Below, in pieces: positions 61,876 through 64,000 of a stretch of 64,000 nucleotides of DNA. A program made the position numbers and the translations under genes. A model generated the notes under the pieces. It was given only the letters and a program-made list of their open reading frames with translations, did no database searches and was not told the DNA's origin. The stretch's first letter is position 1; the number at the start of each line of letters is the position of its first letter. Where the stretch lies: positions 1 to 64,000 of the forward strand of contig VXQO01000113.1 in NCBI GenBank assembly GCA_009838975.1, written 5' to 3'. The stretch is from Gemmatimonadota bacterium (GTDB taxonomy: Bacteria > Gemmatimonadota > Gemmatimonadetes > Longimicrobiales > Gaopeijiaceae).

Positions 61876-63426
61876 CTACAGCGGGATGTTGCCGTGTTTT
61901 TTCGGGGGGTTCGTATCGCGCTTTCGGGAGAGCATGTCGAGGGCGTTGATCAGACGGGGGCGCGTGTCGCGGGGATCGATCACGTCGTCCACATATCCTC
62001 GTGCCGCCGCTACGAACGGATGCGCGAACTTTTCCCTGTACTCCGCCATCCTCGCCTCGGTCGTGGCCGCGGGATCGTCGGATGCGGCGATCTCCTTCCG
62101 GAACAGGATCTCCACCGCGCCCTTGGGCCCCATGACCGCGATCTCCGCCCAGGGCCAGGCCAGATTGATGTCGCCCCGCACGTGCTTCGAGTTCATGACG
62201 TCGTATGCGCCGCCGTACGCCTTCCGGGTGATCACGGTGACCTTCGGGACGGTGGCTTCACAGAACGCATACAGAAGCTTGGCACCGTGCCGGATGATCC
62301 CCCCGTGCTCCTGGCTCACCCCGGGCAGGAATCCCGGGACATCCTCGAACACCACCAGCGGGATGTTGAACGCGTCGCAAAACCGCACGAAGCGGGCACC
62401 CTTGTCCGAGCTGTCGATGTCCAGCACTCCGGCCAGAACGGCGGGCTGGTTGGCCACGATGCCCACGGAATGGCCACCCAGGTGCGCGAAGCCGGTGATC
62501 AGGTTGCGCGCGAAGTCGGCGTGCACCTCGTGGAACTCGCCATCGTCCACGACCTCGCGGACGATCTCGACGATGTCGTAGGGACGATTGGGATTCTCCG
62601 GCACGATCTCGAGCAGCCTGTGACTTCGGCGGTCGTGGGGATCGCTGCCCGGGCCCGGCGGGGGACGCTCCGTGTTGTTTTGCGGGATGTAGCGGAAGAG
62701 GCGCCTGACGGCTGCCAGCGACTCGGCTTCGCTGTCGTGCGCGAAGTGGGCGACACCCGAGGTGCCGGCGTGAACGTCGGCGCCGCCGAGCCCCTCCTTG
62801 TCGATGTCCTCATGGGTGACGGCCCTGACGACCTCGGGTCCCGTCACGAACATGAAGCTCGTGCCCCGCACCATGTACACGAAGTCGGTGATCGCCGGGG
62901 AGTAGACGGCACCACCGGCGCAGGGGCCGAGAATCACGCTCACCTGCGGGATCACCCCCGAAGCCAGCGTGTTGCGGAGGAAGATGTCCGCGTAACCGCC
63001 CAGCGACACGACTCCTTCCTGGATACGGGCGCCCCCGGAATCGTTCAGCCCTACGATGGGCGCTCCGTTCTTCAGTGCCAGCTCCTGGATCTTGACGATC
63101 TTTTCCGCGTGAGCCTCGCTGAGCGACCCGCCGAAGACCGTGAAGTCCTGGGAGAAGACGTACACCAGCCGGCCCCGTATCGTCCCGTATCCGGTGATGA
63201 CTCCGTCGCCGAGGACCTTCCGCTCCGCCAACCCGAAGTCCGTGGAGCGATGGGTGACGAATCGGTCCAGTTCCACGAAGGAATCGGCGTCCAGCAGCAG
63301 GTCGAGTCGTTCCCTGGCGGAGAGCTTGCCACGCGCGTGCTGGGCTCGCAGCCTTGCCTCTCCGCCACCCTTCGCCGCCTCGCGTTCGAGCGCCGCCAGA
63401 CGTTCCAGTGACTCTTTCATGGTCAT
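61876..63426 (-). CDS. pccB: Propionyl-CoA carboxylase beta subunit (carboxyltransferase)
   Basis: 516 residues. [28 protein letters not shown] and [15 protein letters not shown] place it in the PccB/AccD5 group, and the ending KKHGNIPL is typical. It transfers CO2 from biotin to propionyl-CoA, giving methylmalonyl-CoA, the substrate of the mutase encoded downstream. Confidence 0.93.
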   Translation of the reverse strand: MTMKESLERLAALEREAAKGGGEARLRAQHARGKLSARERLDLLLDADSFVELDRFVTHRSTDFGLAERKVLGDGVITGYGTIRGRLVYVFSQDFTVFGGSLSEAHAEKIVKIQELALKNGAPIVGLNDSGGARIQEGVVSLGGYADIFLRNTLASGVIPQVSVILGPCAGGAVYSPAITDFVYMVRGTSFMFVTGPEVVRAVTHEDIDKEGLGGADVHAGTSGVAHFAHDSEAESLAAVRRLFRYIPQNNTERPPPGPGSDPHDRRSHRLLEIVPENPNRPYDIVEIVREVVDDGEFHEVHADFARNLITGFAHLGGHSVGIVANQPAVLAGVLDIDSSDKGARFVRFCDAFNIPLVVFEDVPGFLPGVSQEHGGIIRHGAKLLYAFCEATVPKVTVITRKAYGGAYDVMNSKHVRGDINLAWPWAEIAVMGPKGAVEILFRKEIAASDDPAATTEARMAEYREKFAHPFVAAARGYVDDVIDPRDTRPRLINALDMLSRKRDTNPPKKHGNIPL

Positions 63427-63724
63427 CGGAATCGCGACAAGCAGTCCGTGGATGAAGCCGCCCGAGCACCGAAAGCGGTGAGGCGCCGGACTGGCAAGGC
63501 GCGACGAAAGGGGAATAGCCCAGCTATTCGCCCGAGGAGCAACGCAGAGCGCAGCCTTGGAGTGTGAGAGTGTATACTAAACATGACAGATAGTAACGTT
63601 GTCTTGACGTTGTGACAGCGTGAAGCGAAGCGGCCCAGTCCGGATGCATCGCCGCTTGAATGCCGGGCGGGTTTTGTCCACGGGCTGCCAGGCCGGAAGC
63701 CTCATGCGAGTCGTGCTCCTGGCA
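63427..63724. other. Intergenic region upstream of pccB
   Basis: About 298 bases. It contains a palindromic element (separate entry) and an AT-richer stretch (TGTCATGTTTAGTATACAC on the minus strand) that could hold the pccB promoter; TAGTAT resembles a -10. The ORFs at 63577-63780 and 63620-63868 have no ribosome-binding site and are not accepted. Confidence 0.45.
63491..63560. repeat. Palindromic intergenic element
   Basis: A 7-bp perfect stem GAATAGC-cca-GCTATTC is centred in about 70 bp of imperfect dyad symmetry (CAAGGCGCG ... GCGCAGCCTTG outside). The arrangement resembles the small dispersed intergenic palindromes (REP/MITE-like) known in many bacteria. Only one copy is visible in the window. 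Confidence 0.5.
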
Positions 63725-64000
63725 TCATCGCCCCGGGCCGGGCGGCGGGGCCGGATCGGTGCCGACATGGTGAAGCTCACGGTTGTAGATCCTCACCGGG
63801 AAGTATTCCCTGACCAGCCTGCCGTCCACGACCGAATAGGTCGCCGTGGCTCCCTCGAACAGGCGTAGTCGATCGAGCGCGTCGCCAAGGCCACGGGAGC
63901 CACGGCGCATTTGCCCGTGGGCGTCGAGAACCATGCGGAAGAGATCGAAGCCGGCGGCCGGAACCGGGCTGCGAAGCGTCCGGCGGAAGTGCTCCTCGTA
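63725..64000 (-). CDS. Periplasmic type-1 binding protein-like, C-terminal fragment (cut by the window edge)
   Basis: The reading frame is open to base 64000, so the gene continues beyond the window. The visible ~91 residues (FDLFRMVLDA, LGDALDRLRLFEGATATYS, GRLVREYFPVRIY) resemble the C-terminal lobe of leucine/isoleucine/valine-type (Peripla_BP_6) ABC substrate-binding proteins. Only the end of the protein is visible, so the call is tentative. Confidence 0.55.
   Translation of the reverse strand, partial: YEEHFRRTLRSPVPAAGFDLFRMVLDAHGQMRRGSRGLGDALDRLRLFEGATATYSVVDGRLVREYFPVRIYNRELHHVGTDPAPPPGPGR

Noticed and set aside
63577-63780. 67-aa minus-strand and 82-aa plus-strand ORFs near the right edge
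   Set aside because: Overlap the better-supported partial gene or lie in the promoter region; no ribosome-binding site.

Overview
The window is a gene-dense stretch of high-GC bacterial chromosome with no rRNA, no tRNA, no recognisable insertion sequence, prophage or CRISPR array. The gene content points to the phylum Gemmatimonadota. This is an inference from the mix of SusC/SusD-type outer-membrane proteins, sortilin-like (VPS10/BNR) secreted propellers, TolB-propeller/barrel proteins, Mla lipid transport, RfaE-type heptose kinase and a regulatory PTS; no 16S gene is present to prove it. Frequent GTG and TTG starts, 1-11 nt overlaps between neighbours and very long antisense shadow ORFs are consequences of the high GC and compact layout.

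Layout. 1-5.1 kb: a PlsC-like acyltransferase and a deoC-ALDH16 pair that would convert deoxyribose-5-phosphate to glyceraldehyde-3-phosphate and acetate. 5.1-6.8 kb: metY with a long leader containing a 9-bp inverted repeat. 6.8-18.7 kb: envelope and secreted proteins (small lipoproteins, sortilin-like propeller, coiled-coil protein, a SusC-SusD pair followed by two lipoproteins and a carboxypeptidase-regulatory-like protein). 19-24.3 kb: a DUF4143 ATPase, ridA, and a translationally coupled trio (BNR lipoprotein, D-threonine aldolase/D-serine dehydratase-like enzyme, rfaE1). 24.5-27.6 kb: a large peptidase-like/TolB-propeller/outer-membrane-barrel protein. 27.7-30.8 kb: a lipid-transport operon mlaE-mlaF-mlaD preceded by an overlapping small outer-membrane protein. 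30.9-37.2 kb: DUF6702-like protein, YncE-like propeller, CNNM/CorC transporter, lspA, tmRNA (ssrA), dusB, ptsN, and a small protein with a type-IX-like C-terminal domain.

37-57 kb is a long minus-strand housekeeping block: selB, recO, a membrane protein, a bifunctional-nuclease-family protein, metK, then the regulatory PTS (hpf-hprK-EIIA(Man)-ptsH-ptsI), then an eleven-gene run fmdB-argS-pfkB-purM-OMP-ribD-ribE-ribBA-ribH-nusB-GT4, mostly overlapping or separated by fewer than 16 nt. 57-63.4 kb is a propionyl-CoA/methylmalonyl-CoA module (pccB, a PDZ protein, biotin carboxylase, biotin carrier, mutase large subunit). The right edge cuts a gene resembling a periplasmic type-1 binding protein.

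I found no convincing wholly new multi-gene system. The observations most worth a second look are: the peptidase-propeller-barrel fusion; a RibBA whose GTP cyclohydrolase II half has lost all zinc ligands (RibBX-like); the deoC-ALDH16 pairing; a complete set of regulatory PTS proteins without any permease; a stand-alone type-IX-like C-terminal domain; a small outer-membrane protein translationally coupled to mlaE; and a readable tmRNA with a 9-residue tag.
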